From an uncultured bacterium (GTDB lineage: Bacteria > Verrucomicrobiota > Lentisphaeria > Oligosphaerales > Oligosphaeraceae): DNA of 40,628 bases. The stretch spans positions 1-40,628 of the forward strand of contig CACYQT010000068.1 in assembly GCA_902776645.1 (NCBI GenBank), given 5' to 3'. The number at the start of each line of letters is the position of its first letter. Within the stretch, counting starts at the first letter, position 1. Position numbers and translations under genes: made by a program. Positions 7,807-16,848 of the stretch are shown one piece after another. The notes under the pieces were generated by a model. The model searched no databases and was not told where the DNA came from. It worked only from the letters and a program-made list of their open reading frames with translations.

Positions 7807-10053
7807 ATGAAAATCATCACCTGCCTGTTATGCACGGCCGTCGCTTCGACGGCCATCGCCGCCGATGACGCCTCCTGGATGTCGAAAATCCGTCCGGACC
7901 ATCCGCGATTGTTCTTCAACGTGGACACATGGCCGGCCGTGAAGGCCCGCGCTTTAGGCGTGGAAAAGGCCTATTATGAAAAACTTCTGAAAGACGTCGA
8001 GTCGTATACGGACAATCCGGTCTGCTCCGGATTCGAAGCCATCCAGTATGGCGATGTCAAAACCGCCGCGGGCACGATCAAAGTCACTGCGGCGACGCCC
8101 ATCGGCTCCGTGAGGGAATGGGGCCCGCAGGCCGCCAAATGCGCCTTCGCATGGCGGATGACCGGCAAGCCTGAATATCTGGAAAAGGCCCGTAAGATGC
8201 TGGAAGTCAGTATCGATGCCTATCATAAGGCCTATCTGAACCGCCGCGCCGTCAACTGGTATTCCACGACGCGCGTGCTCGCGATTTGCGCATATGACTG
8301 GATCCACGATGGCCTGACGCCCGAACAACGGAAAGCCATCATCGTCCCGTTGCTGCAGCACATCGACGAAGTCCAGCCCGGCCCCGGCAAGCCGAAAATC
8401 GTCCGCCTTGACACAGGCGACATCAGCACAGGCTTCTACGGCGAAAGCAACTCCCTGTGGTTCGCAGGTCTGGCCGCCTACAAAGACGGTTGTTGCGACG
8501 AACTGGCGGAAAAACTGCTGAAGCAAGGCTACAACTTGAACCAGAAGCTGTTGCGTTTCCGGGCGGACAGCTCAGGAGACGACGGCGGCCTTTCCAGCGC
8601 CACAAATGGCTACGCCATGGGCGCTTATCCATGGTCGCATTTCAATTTCATGCACACATGGCTCTCCGCCACAGGTGAAAACATCGCCGAAAAATGGCCG
8701 CAGCTCGCCCTCTTCCCGAACTGGATCTACTGGAACTGGATTCCGAATTTCGAAAACAAGACGCCGTTGGCATACGGCAACGGCGACGACCGCCATGTCG
8801 ACAATTTCATGGCGACCGGCCAGTTGTTCGAACACATGACGCAGTACATGCATTTCTTCCGCGACGCCGATCCAGCGGCGGCCCGTTTGTCCGCCGCCCT
8901 CCGCCAGCTGGCCCCGAACAAGAATCTGGCCGACACGTGGCCCATGTATCCCTATCTCCTTACATCCGTTGATGATGTGATTCCATATTCGCAGGCCCAG
9001 CTGGAGGACTGCCCTGTCAAGGCACGCCATTTCGAGAGCCTCGGGCAGATCATCATGCGCTCCGGCTGGCAGCCGGATTCCACCTACTGCCTGTTCACGG
9101 CCGGCGCGAGGCTCATTCAGCATAAGCATCACGACGAGAACAACTTCGTCATTTACAAAAAAGGCTTCCTCGCGTTGGACACGGGAACACGAGCCATCCA
9201 GACCGACTACAATCTGAAGTACTATTATTCACAGACCGTCGCCCACAACTGCATTCTCATTCATAAGCCAAACGAACCGTTCGCTGGCTATTGGGGAACG
9301 ACTTACAATGGGCCGGAAGGCAAGCTAAGTCACGGCGGCATGGCTGGTTACGCTGGCAAAATGCGTGGATTCGCAACCAACGAGCATTTCAGCTACGCCG
9401 CCGGCGACGCGACGAAGGCCTACGGCGATAAATGCACGGAGGCCGTCCGCCAGTTCATCCATCTGCAGCCGGACTATTTCATCGTCTACGACCGCGTCGG
9501 TGCCACCGATCCGTCCTATAAGAAGGAGTGGCTCCTCCATACGCAGAACAAGCCGATCATCGACGGAAAAATCCTGCGGACGGATGAAAACAAAGGCCGT
9601 CTTTTCAGCGAGACGTTGCTTCCGAAAGATGCGCATTTCGAACTCGTTGGCGGCCCCGGAAAGGAATTCTGGGCATGCGGCAAAAATTGGGATCTCGACG
9701 AAAAGTATCTGGCCAGCATGCGCAAACGGAAGGAAAGCACGGGAAAGGATCCGCTCTTCGGCAATTGGCGGTTGGAAGTCTCTCCCGCGCAGGCAAATGC
9801 GGACGACCGTTTCCTGCATGTTCTGACGGCGTGCGAACAGACGGCTGAAACACCTGTCAAGACGCAGCTTGTCCAGACGGACACGCAGGATGGCGTCATC
9901 ATTGAAACGTTTGAAGGCAAGAAAGTTACGATTATGTTCAACCGCACGGGAGCCGTCGCCGCACAAATCACCGTCGAGCAGGACGGCAAACTCGTCGGCG
10001 CCTATGCGTTGGACGAAACCATCCAGCCGCAAGCCGGAATCGATATCCAATAG
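7807..10053 (+). CDS. heparinase II/III family polysaccharide lyase (secreted)
   Basis: A 748-residue protein with a clear signal peptide (MKIITCLLCTAVASTAIA, then ADD). Residues of about 28-370 form the alpha/alpha-toroid domain of heparinase II/III and alginate-lyase-like proteins (HPRLFFNVDTWPAVKARA; AFAWRMTGKPEYLEKARKML; ICAYDWIHDGLTPEQRKAI). The heparinase II/III catalytic beta-sandwich follows, with H439-K-H-H-D-E-N-N-F and LALDTGTR, the segment where this family reads H-x-D-x-N-x-F. Enzymes of this fold cleave uronic-acid-containing polysaccharides (heparin/heparan, alginate, ulvan-like) by beta-elimination. The exact substrate cannot be told from sequence. It sits between the CBM9-like protein and the M14-like protein, with 54-63 base gaps filled by 9-bp repeats. 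Confidence 0.87.
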   Translation: MKIITCLLCTAVASTAIAADDASWMSKIRPDHPRLFFNVDTWPAVKARALGVEKAYYEKLLKDVESYTDNPVCSGFEAIQYGDVKTAAGTIKVTAATPIGSVREWGPQAAKCAFAWRMTGKPEYLEKARKMLEVSIDAYHKAYLNRRAVNWYSTTRVLAICAYDWIHDGLTPEQRKAIIVPLLQHIDEVQPGPGKPKIVRLDTGDISTGFYGESNSLWFAGLAAYKDGCCDELAEKLLKQGYNLNQKLLRFRADSSGDDGGLSSATNGYAMGAYPWSHFNFMHTWLSATGENIAEKWPQLALFPNWIYWNWIPNFENKTPLAYGNGDDRHVDNFMATGQLFEHMTQYMHFFRDADPAAARLSAALRQLAPNKNLADTWPMYPYLLTSVDDVIPYSQAQLEDCPVKARHFESLGQIIMRSGWQPDSTYCLFTAGARLIQHKHHDENNFVIYKKGFLALDTGTRAIQTDYNLKYYYSQTVAHNCILIHKPNEPFAGYWGTTYNGPEGKLSHGGMAGYAGKMRGFATNEHFSYAAGDATKAYGDKCTEAVRQFIHLQPDYFIVYDRVGATDPSYKKEWLLHTQNKPIIDGKILRTDENKGRLFSETLLPKDAHFELVGGPGKEFWACGKNWDLDEKYLASMRKRKESTGKDPLFGNWRLEVSPAQANADDRFLHVLTACEQTAETPVKTQLVQTDTQDGVIIETFEGKKVTIMFNRTGAVAAQITVEQDGKLVGAYALDETIQPQAGIDIQ

Positions 10054-10057
10054 TCCT

Positions 10058-10092
10058 GTCCCTTAATCCTCTTAGTCCCTTTTGTCCCTTTT
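10058..10092 (+). repeat. 9-bp tandem array (GTCCCTTTT), about four units
   Basis: The units are GTCCCTTAA, an 8-base TCCTCTTA, GTCCCTTTT and GTCCCTTTT. The array lies in the 54-base gap between two plus-strand genes and ends just before the AGGA ribosome site of the M14-like gene. It is the same family as the array at 7757-7792, at the same place relative to a start codon. Confidence 0.8.
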
Positions 10093-10107
10093 TACAGGAA
10101 AACCACC

Positions 10108-11178
10108 ATGCTGAAATTCAAACCATTTGAAATCCCCAACTTGGAACCGCGGCCGGACTTCTGGAAAGTCCGTCCGAATGAAATCATCGACGTGTGCAAA
10201 AGCGTGAAACGCGGCCGTTCGGAAATCATCGCCACGACGCCCGGCGGCTTTCCCGTCTATGCCGTCTTCTACGGCGATTTCACGGAAGCGCCGCCGCAGA
10301 CCAACTGGTCGGCCGGTTCATCTTCAACCACTTACAAATCATACGTCGGCGACAAGCCGGACAAGCAGACCATCCTTTTCTGCGCGGGCATTCATGGCGC
10401 GGAGGCCGAATGCGTCGCCGCCGCCGTCAATCTCATCCAGATGCTGGAAACTGGAAAGGATTTTCGTGGGAACTATGATTCGGATCTGCTGGAACTCATT
10501 GGAAAATACCGTCTTATCATCATTCCCTGTGCCAATATGGACGGTCGCGCCATTTCTCCCGACCATCTCCGCAACGTCCCGTACGAACAATTCCGCGCCG
10601 CTTCGCAAGGCACGTGGAAAGACGGTTCGCTGATTGGTTGGCGCGGCAGCAAGGAGTACTTCCCCCTGCCGATCGACCGCGTCTCCTTCCCTGGCGGATA
10701 TCCGAACGCGGACGGCGTCAACATCATGCATGATGCCACACCCGGCGACATCCGTTCAGAAGAAGCGAAAGGCATTTTGAAGCTTTGCGCGCGTTGGCGC
10801 GTCGATCTGCTGCTGAACGGCCATTCCTGCGAATACCAGGCATCGTTGATTGCGCCATCCGCGTTGAACTATCCCGCCCACGTGGAACGTGGATTGGATT
10901 GCGTCCAGAAAGTCAACGCCGCCTTCTACGAAGCCGCCTTGCGCACCGCTCCGGCTGGCATCCCGAAACCTTCTACAACGTTGAATCTCAACACGATGGC
11001 GACAATGTGCTCCGGCTGCCTCGCCCTGACGTTGGAATGCAGCGTCTCCTATGACAATCCCAAAACACCGAAGCTGACGTTCACCTTCGACCAATTGATG
11101 AAGCCCCCCTTCGTCATGCTGAAGACCCTCATGAAAGACGGCCTCGAAAAACCGTTCGTGGACCGTTCGAAGTTCTGA
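10108..11178 (+). CDS. M14-family zinc carboxypeptidase-like protein
   Basis: A 356-residue protein carrying the zinc carboxypeptidase (M14 / succinylglutamate desuccinylase-like) pattern. The first metal pair is H96-G-A-E99, a conserved NMDGR-type segment follows (PCANMDGRA near residue 150), and the third metal ligand is probably H239 in LLLNGH. The catalytic glutamate is probably E310 in LTLECS. These enzymes remove C-terminal amino acids from peptides or hydrolyse N-acyl amino acids. No signal peptide is visible, unlike its neighbours, so it would act in the cytoplasm, perhaps on imported glycopeptide or amino-acyl sugar material; this is inference. It is preceded by AGGA eight bases from the ATG and followed by a long hairpin (11199-11236). 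Confidence 0.82.
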   Translation: MLKFKPFEIPNLEPRPDFWKVRPNEIIDVCKSVKRGRSEIIATTPGGFPVYAVFYGDFTEAPPQTNWSAGSSSTTYKSYVGDKPDKQTILFCAGIHGAEAECVAAAVNLIQMLETGKDFRGNYDSDLLELIGKYRLIIIPCANMDGRAISPDHLRNVPYEQFRAASQGTWKDGSLIGWRGSKEYFPLPIDRVSFPGGYPNADGVNIMHDATPGDIRSEEAKGILKLCARWRVDLLLNGHSCEYQASLIAPSALNYPAHVERGLDCVQKVNAAFYEAALRTAPAGIPKPSTTLNLNTMATMCSGCLALTLECSVSYDNPKTPKLTFTFDQLMKPPFVMLKTLMKDGLEKPFVDRSKF

Positions 11179-11198
11179 AAAATTTATAAAGAGGTAAG

Positions 11199-11236
11199 TT
11201 TTTCTGGCCATTTTCCATGAAAAATGGCCAGAAAAC
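11199..11236 (+). terminator. long stem-loop after the M14-like gene
   Basis: TTTTCTGGCCATTTT (11200-11214) pairs perfectly with AAAATGGCCAGAAAA (11221-11235) around a six-base loop. The A/T-rich outer stem gives a U-run on either strand, so it could end transcription after the M14-like gene or stabilise the upstream mRNA. The ascending arm carries the Us; no separate U-tract follows, so termination is plausible but not certain. Confidence 0.55.
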
Positions 11237-11364
11237 ACTTCCGTTTCCATAAAAAAGCATACTATTTGAAATTCCATGCTCTTGTCAAATTGATTGCATC
11301 TACGGCATTGCCGCCACGGTTCTTGCAACAGTTTTATTGATTATTCTCAATTTTCAAGACAACG

Positions 11365-14300
11365 ATGAATAAAATCCTGCCCCTCCTCCTTCTGCTGCCA
11401 CCTCTGGTGAATGCCGCTGAATGCGAGCGTCTTCCAAATGGTCTGTTCCGTTTGTCCAATTCCTTCATTCAAGCTGATATAGACGTTCTTTCCGGAGCAC
11501 GTTGCATCAGCATCATCGACAAACAGACGAACATGGAATACACGTCCAGCGCCTGGGACATGGGCATTGGCGGTGAATGTGACTGGCAGGAGCGAAAAAT
11601 GACCGCAAGCATATGGTACGGAAAGCCATATGCCGTTCAGGGAACGAAAAACGGCGATGTGGCGGAAATCCGTTGCCAGCGCACGGGAACAGGCGATATC
11701 GGCCAATGGATCACTATTACCAAGATCTATCGGCTTCCCGCCAATTCCACCGAGCTGGAAGTCTCCTATGATATTGCCGTCCAGGCAGAAGCGATGAAAT
11801 CCATCAGCTTCTTCCTTTGGCTCCACAATTCAATCCAGCTCGCGAAAGAAAACGTAACGATGCTCTTCCCGAAGGAAGACGGCATCAACACAATCGGCTT
11901 CAAGCCCGGAGCCCCTGTCAACGAAAGTTTCCACTATGACATGACCGACAGCTGGATTGCCGTCGCACGGTCGGCACATCCGTCAGGTGTCATTCTGCAG
12001 ACGCCCTATCGCGATCTCATGTGCTTCTACAATTGGCAAGGCGGCGAAGGAAATACCATCGAACAGATGTTCCGCGCGCAGAATATCCAGGCCGGCACAA
12101 GCTTCCAGACATCTCTCAAACTGACGTTCTATCATGGACTTCAGACAATCGACGGTTCAGGCGCAGGCGTCGCGGCCCAATTTACAAACGACGGCATCAG
12201 GCTGTATAGCGCAATAGACGATGACGCCGTTGTAACCGCGACATTCCGCAAACCGCCTGAACTGCTGGAACAGCCTGTAGTCCAATTGAATACGCAACTT
12301 CAATGTGCAAAGATCCAAGATATCGCCATTCCATTTTCCGCCCATCAGGGCGATGAACTGATCGTGCGTGTGAAGACCTCCCACGGCACCATGACCATGC
12401 GCCGTCCATTCGACATCAAGGATTACAAATATCCGCCTGTTGAAAAACGCCTCGGCAGCGACGACGACCGTTACGGGATGACGCTTCTCAACGAAGACTC
12501 TTGCCGCGACTGCTATGAATGGGTTCCCGAACTGCCTGTCGTCAACGGTGATACGTTGCTAAAGCCCGATGCGAACGGTCGGCTTAGGCTGCTCGTTGTC
12601 ACCGACATGATGTCTGGCCGTGAAGCGTATGAAATCGCCGGCAGGATGGATGCCGAACTCACCACCTGTACATTTTCCACCGGCGGCGATCTTGGCTGGC
12701 ATCCCACATGGGGCCATTCGGGCGGCATTCCAGAAGTCAATCTTTATCTTGGACAACTGCTCAAAAAGGATTACGACGCCATCATTTTCGGCGGGCAGCA
12801 GTTTGACGCCGTCACGCCAAAGAACATGGAAACCATTAAGGCGAAAGTGGATGCAGGTACAGCACTCATCACGATCGCCCCGCGAATGATTCCAAAGGCG
12901 TTCGCGCAATTGTTTCCTGTCAAACCGACAGTGGACAAGGCCTTGGGCGTCGGCTCCGTCCATTTTCCCATGGCGGAATCCTATAAAATCGCCGACGATT
13001 CGCCAATCCGCAACTTTCCGTTCAAGTCGCTTGGCTTCGTTCCGCTTTTCCCCTGCCAGCCACAGTCAGCCGCCATCACATGCGGCAACGGCCAGCCGTT
13101 TTTCTCACATGCCGCCTTTGGCAAAGGGCGTATTGCATCGTTCACATGGCTCAACGGCATTGACGACAACACGACCCGCGCAGGCATCATGCCTTTCTTC
13201 TCCGATGAGCCGGAACTGCCGTGGCACAATGTCTTTTATGGCATGATCATCAAGGCGACGCAATTCGCCGTTGGACGTGTTCCGAAGCTCGCCATCAAAG
13301 AATTCAACGCAACCCACGATTCTTTAAGGCTTTCCATCGACAACACTTTGGAACGGGACATTGAAGCGGAATGCCTGTTGAGCATCTACCAGTCCAACGA
13401 CAAGCCGGAAAGACGAACCTTCCCAATCAAACTGAAAAAAGGAATCAACAACTTCACATTGCCGATGGACATCCGCTGCCATGCCATGCTTTCACTGGCG
13501 GAGCTTCGGCTGACCGCCGACGGGCTGGCCTTCGATTTCGCCTATGACACGATCGCCAATCCATTCGGCCTGACCATAAACGCTGAATCGCTTCCGGACA
13601 GAATCATCGCGGACGGTGAATCATTTGCGTTTAAAGCCTTGTTCACAAGGCATTACGACCGTTCCGAAGCCGTCATTCGCGACCGCCACGGCCGTGTTCT
13701 CGCCCATGGAGAATTCAATGAAGGCCGCGTCACATTAACGCCCTGCGGCGTTGTCGAACACCGCGCGGAACTGATCGTCAATCTGTATGCGAATAAACAG
13801 AAAGTCGGTTCGCGTGTTTTCGTCATCGACCTTGCCCCCCAAGCGGAGCTGTCCCGTGATTGGGATAACTACAAAGTCATGCTGAGCTGGCCCGTCCGCG
13901 ACAAACGCGTCCTGCCGTTCCACTTGCGCCCCGTCTGGCAGGAGACGCTTGATGAGCTTGGGATTGATCTCGTTATGACTCACGGAATTCCCGTCGGCCC
14001 ATGGGCGGACAACCGCGCGAAATTCATGCTGAACTACCGATATGTCGGGCCATTGGTCATGGAATCCATCACACGTCTCAGCCGCAGTTCCGGCCTGAAA
14101 GGGCTTGATTACCCGCAGTTCGACTACCGCAACAGGAAGAAGGAAGTTCAGCAGATAACGGAAGAGTTCGGCAAGACCGGCGATGTATCCGTTCTCAAAC
14201 GTAATCCACGGCTTGACGATGACGGTTTCATCGCCTCCTATCAAAACGCTCTTGACCAGTGGATGCCGAAACTTATTCGCTGGCGGCCGTTTATGTGCGA

Positions 14301-15888
14301 TCTTGGAGACGAAATGTCCTATGGCGTTTTCACCTCCCCGCTGGATTTCGATTTTTCCCCTGAAGGGCTTGCGTTGTTCCGCAAGTGGCTCCGCCAACGA
14401 TACAAGGACGATCTTGGCAAACTGAATGCCGAATGGCAACGCGACTTCAAGACATGGGATGACGTCATGCCGGACACGGGCAGCGAGGCGCAGACCCGCG
14501 GCGTTTTCTCCGGCTGGGCGTTGCATCGCCTCTACTCCACCGTCCTGTTCGCCAATTTCTGGAATGTCGTTGCGACACGTGCGCGGCAACTTGATCCAGG
14601 CCTGCGAATCAGCGCGTCCGGCACGCCAAATTCGCATCCATACAATGGATATGACTACGAAAAACTAATGCCTGCCGTCGATAGCCTTATCGCCTATACA
14701 AACAACGGCCTCGCCGAACTTATCGCGACTTTCAAGAAGGCTCCGCTCATGTCGTGGGTCGGCTACGGCAGCCCGGAAGCGGAAGTCTGGAAGACAATCT
14801 GGGATAACGCTTTCAATGGTCATTTCGGCGTCGGCTTCTATTGTGAAATGACCATGCTCAATCCCAGTCTGACGCTGACACGCAACGGCATGTGGGCGAG
14901 AGACGCCGTCCGCGATCTTCATGACGGCGTCGGCCTTCTGCTCTACCATTGTGACAGTTCGCCCGACGCCCTCGTGCATTATTCCATGCCGTCTTTGATG
15001 GCTTCCGGCGCCCTCCAGACGTACAATTCATTCATTGAATCCTATGGAATCTGGATTAAATTGCTCAAAGAACATAATTGCAATCCACGTTTCATCACGC
15101 CTTCCGCCATCGAACGCGGCGACCTGCTTTCCTCCGGCGTCAAACTGCTGGTTCTTCCCAATTCGACAGCGCTTTCAGATGCGGAAATCGACGCATTCAG
15201 AAAGTTTTCTGAAAATGGCGGAAAAATCATCGCTGACATACAGCCTGGCCGTTTCAACGAAAATGTCGCCACAGCGTCCGCCGATCGTCTGCAAGGTATT
15301 CCATTGCACATAATTGGTGAAAATCTTGTGCAGGATATGACGGCGCCGCTGATGCAGAAAGTCCGCAAGGAACTTGATGAAATGCTGCCGCGTCATCATC
15401 AGACAATAACCGCAATCGACGGTCAGCCTGAAATCCATACTTATTCATTATGCGCGGAAGGCGGCGAACTCTTTGGAATTTGGCCGTCACGTCCATCCGT
15501 GATCAGCCTGACGCCTCCCGCCGGGCATACAGTCTATGATGTTCTTGGCAAAAAAGCGGTCACCGGCGAAATAAAACTCCCCGCCAATCGTCCAGGCGTA
15601 TTCGCCGCCTTGCCGTACAGCGTGACCGGCGTGAATGTCACCCGTGAAATGACGTCGCAGTTAGTTTCCGTACACGCACATGTCATGACCAGTGGTGGCG
15701 TCCCCTTGCGACATGTTCTGCTGTTCCGTGTCAAAGACGCTGATGGCAAGGAACTTAAATACCATTGCCGTACACTCAATGCGCCAAACGGCACGGCGAA
15801 AGCCATCATCCCGCTGGCGGCTAACGAAGACGCCTCTCGCTGGACAATCGAAGTGACCGATGTCATTTCCGGTATGACAGGAAAATAA
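11365..15888 (+). CDS. large GH42-like (clan GH-A) secreted protein with glutamine-amidotransferase-like domains
   Basis: A 1507-residue protein with signal peptide MNKILPLLLLLPPLVNA. Residues of about 20-390 are beta-rich. Residues of about 410-560 look like a ThuA/class I glutamine amidotransferase-like flavodoxin fold (LRLLVVTDMM; KKDYDAIIFGGQQFD). Residues of about 690-830 form a second beta region. Residues of about 850-1230 resemble the GH42 beta-galactosidase barrel, with E983 in MCDLGDE as the likely acid/base. A second amidotransferase-like segment (GVKLLVLPNSTALSDAEIDA) follows near residue 1260, as in the GH42 trimerisation domain. This is about twice the usual GH42 length (around 650-700). 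Activity on beta-galactosides is a family-level guess. It overlaps no gene; the next ATG is four bases after its stop, so the two are translationally coupled. No Shine-Dalgarno is visible. Confidence 0.75.
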   Translation: MNKILPLLLLLPPLVNAAECERLPNGLFRLSNSFIQADIDVLSGARCISIIDKQTNMEYTSSAWDMGIGGECDWQERKMTASIWYGKPYAVQGTKNGDVAEIRCQRTGTGDIGQWITITKIYRLPANSTELEVSYDIAVQAEAMKSISFFLWLHNSIQLAKENVTMLFPKEDGINTIGFKPGAPVNESFHYDMTDSWIAVARSAHPSGVILQTPYRDLMCFYNWQGGEGNTIEQMFRAQNIQAGTSFQTSLKLTFYHGLQTIDGSGAGVAAQFTNDGIRLYSAIDDDAVVTATFRKPPELLEQPVVQLNTQLQCAKIQDIAIPFSAHQGDELIVRVKTSHGTMTMRRPFDIKDYKYPPVEKRLGSDDDRYGMTLLNEDSCRDCYEWVPELPVVNGDTLLKPDANGRLRLLVVTDMMSGREAYEIAGRMDAELTTCTFSTGGDLGWHPTWGHSGGIPEVNLYLGQLLKKDYDAIIFGGQQFDAVTPKNMETIKAKVDAGTALITIAPRMIPKAFAQLFPVKPTVDKALGVGSVHFPMAESYKIADDSPIRNFPFKSLGFVPLFPCQPQSAAITCGNGQPFFSHAAFGKGRIASFTWLNGIDDNTTRAGIMPFFSDEPELPWHNVFYGMIIKATQFAVGRVPKLAIKEFNATHDSLRLSIDNTLERDIEAECLLSIYQSNDKPERRTFPIKLKKGINNFTLPMDIRCHAMLSLAELRLTADGLAFDFAYDTIANPFGLTINAESLPDRIIADGESFAFKALFTRHYDRSEAVIRDRHGRVLAHGEFNEGRVTLTPCGVVEHRAELIVNLYANKQKVGSRVFVIDLAPQAELSRDWDNYKVMLSWPVRDKRVLPFHLRPVWQETLDELGIDLVMTHGIPVGPWADNRAKFMLNYRYVGPLVMESITRLSRSSGLKGLDYPQFDYRNRKKEVQQITEEFGKTGDVSVLKRNPRLDDDGFIASYQNALDQWMPKLIRWRPFMCDLGDEMSYGVFTSPLDFDFSPEGLALFRKWLRQRYKDDLGKLNAEWQRDFKTWDDVMPDTGSEAQTRGVFSGWALHRLYSTVLFANFWNVVATRARQLDPGLRISASGTPNSHPYNGYDYEKLMPAVDSLIAYTNNGLAELIATFKKAPLMSWVGYGSPEAEVWKTIWDNAFNGHFGVGFYCEMTMLNPSLTLTRNGMWARDAVRDLHDGVGLLLYHCDSSPDALVHYSMPSLMASGALQTYNSFIESYGIWIKLLKEHNCNPRFITPSAIERGDLLSSGVKLLVLPNSTALSDAEIDAFRKFSENGGKIIADIQPGRFNENVATASADRLQGIPLHIIGENLVQDMTAPLMQKVRKELDEMLPRHHQTITAIDGQPEIHTYSLCAEGGELFGIWPSRPSVISLTPPAGHTVYDVLGKKAVTGEIKLPANRPGVFAALPYSVTGVNVTREMTSQLVSVHAHVMTSGGVPLRHVLLFRVKDADGKELKYHCRTLNAPNGTAKAIIPLAANEDASRWTIEVTDVISGMTGK

Positions 15889-15892
15889 GACC

Positions 15893-16840
15893 ATGCGACA
15901 TACAGTGTTTATTTGGAGCGCATTGTCCATGCTCTTTCTGCTGCCAGCCACGGCAGCAGATTTGGTACTCTGGGCACGCATGACGTTTGAAGAAGACGGC
16001 CTTGCCTTCTCCTCAAAAGACCAACTGATTCTGCCGTTTCCCGTCATGCCTCAAAATCCAAAGGCCGGATCATATCTCGCATTACGGCACTATCCGGGCA
16101 ATGGCGCCAAAAGCCTCCTGAAGCCGCTGGTCTTCGCGGAACCGGGCAGCGGAAATCATGGACGGGCCATCACGACAGGCAAATTCGAAGGCAACGACAT
16201 CGTCGGCGGTGAGTTGCTTCTGTTGCTAGACCATATTGGAGACATGCCTTCCTCTCCTGACCTTATGCTCGCTTTCAAGATTTTCATTCCAGAAGACGAC
16301 GTCGGCGAATATCGTGTCGCTTTCTGGAATTATACGAAGAACGGCAAGAAAGCCGACATACGACTGAAACTGCGCAACGGTCAATGGAATTTCATCAAAA
16401 TTCCGCTCCATGTGCCACATTCCGTCGATGCAGGCGACATCGTGCGGAACCTTACGATTTATTCCCGAATGGAAAAGGCATATCATTGGATCGTCGATGA
16501 TATTGTCGTGTGGTCGGGCCAAGACACCATGCCGCCGCGGATTGTAACTGGCTTGACCGTCGATGCGGATATCGACGACAACATTCTCACGTGGAAAGCT
16601 TCCGATGACAATCTCGCCGTCGCGACTTACGAAATACACCGTGGCACAGTGCGGGATTTCACGCCGTCGGCAGCCACCGCCATCGGCAGGACAAGCGACT
16701 GCCATTTCAGAGATGTCTGCCCGATGCATGAAGACAGTTTCTACCGTATTATCGCCATTGACTATGCCGACAATCGGTCGGCGGCCTCGAACGCCGTTAG
16801 CCGTCCACGCCAGCATGACGGTGGCAAACAGCAAAGGTAA
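15893..16840 (+). CDS. secreted protein with C-terminal FN3-like domain
   Basis: A 315-residue protein with a signal peptide (MRHTVFIWSALSMLFLL, cleavage after ATA). Residues of about 25-210 form a beta-rich jelly-roll-like region (LMLAFKIFIPEDDVGEYRVA; WIVDDIVVW) resembling non-catalytic carbohydrate-binding or coat modules. Residues of about 212-300 look like a fibronectin type III repeat (GLTVDADIDDNILTWKASDD, then YEIHRG and FYRIIAIDYADN). No catalytic signature is seen. It starts four bases after the stop of the GH42-like gene and ends eight bases before the sialidase-like start, so it belongs to the same transcript and may be a binding partner of those enzymes. I do not recognise the N-terminal family. 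Confidence 0.75.
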   Translation: MRHTVFIWSALSMLFLLPATAADLVLWARMTFEEDGLAFSSKDQLILPFPVMPQNPKAGSYLALRHYPGNGAKSLLKPLVFAEPGSGNHGRAITTGKFEGNDIVGGELLLLLDHIGDMPSSPDLMLAFKIFIPEDDVGEYRVAFWNYTKNGKKADIRLKLRNGQWNFIKIPLHVPHSVDAGDIVRNLTIYSRMEKAYHWIVDDIVVWSGQDTMPPRIVTGLTVDADIDDNILTWKASDDNLAVATYEIHRGTVRDFTPSAATAIGRTSDCHFRDVCPMHEDSFYRIIAIDYADNRSAASNAVSRPRQHDGGKQQR

Positions 16841-16848
16841 CATTGCCC

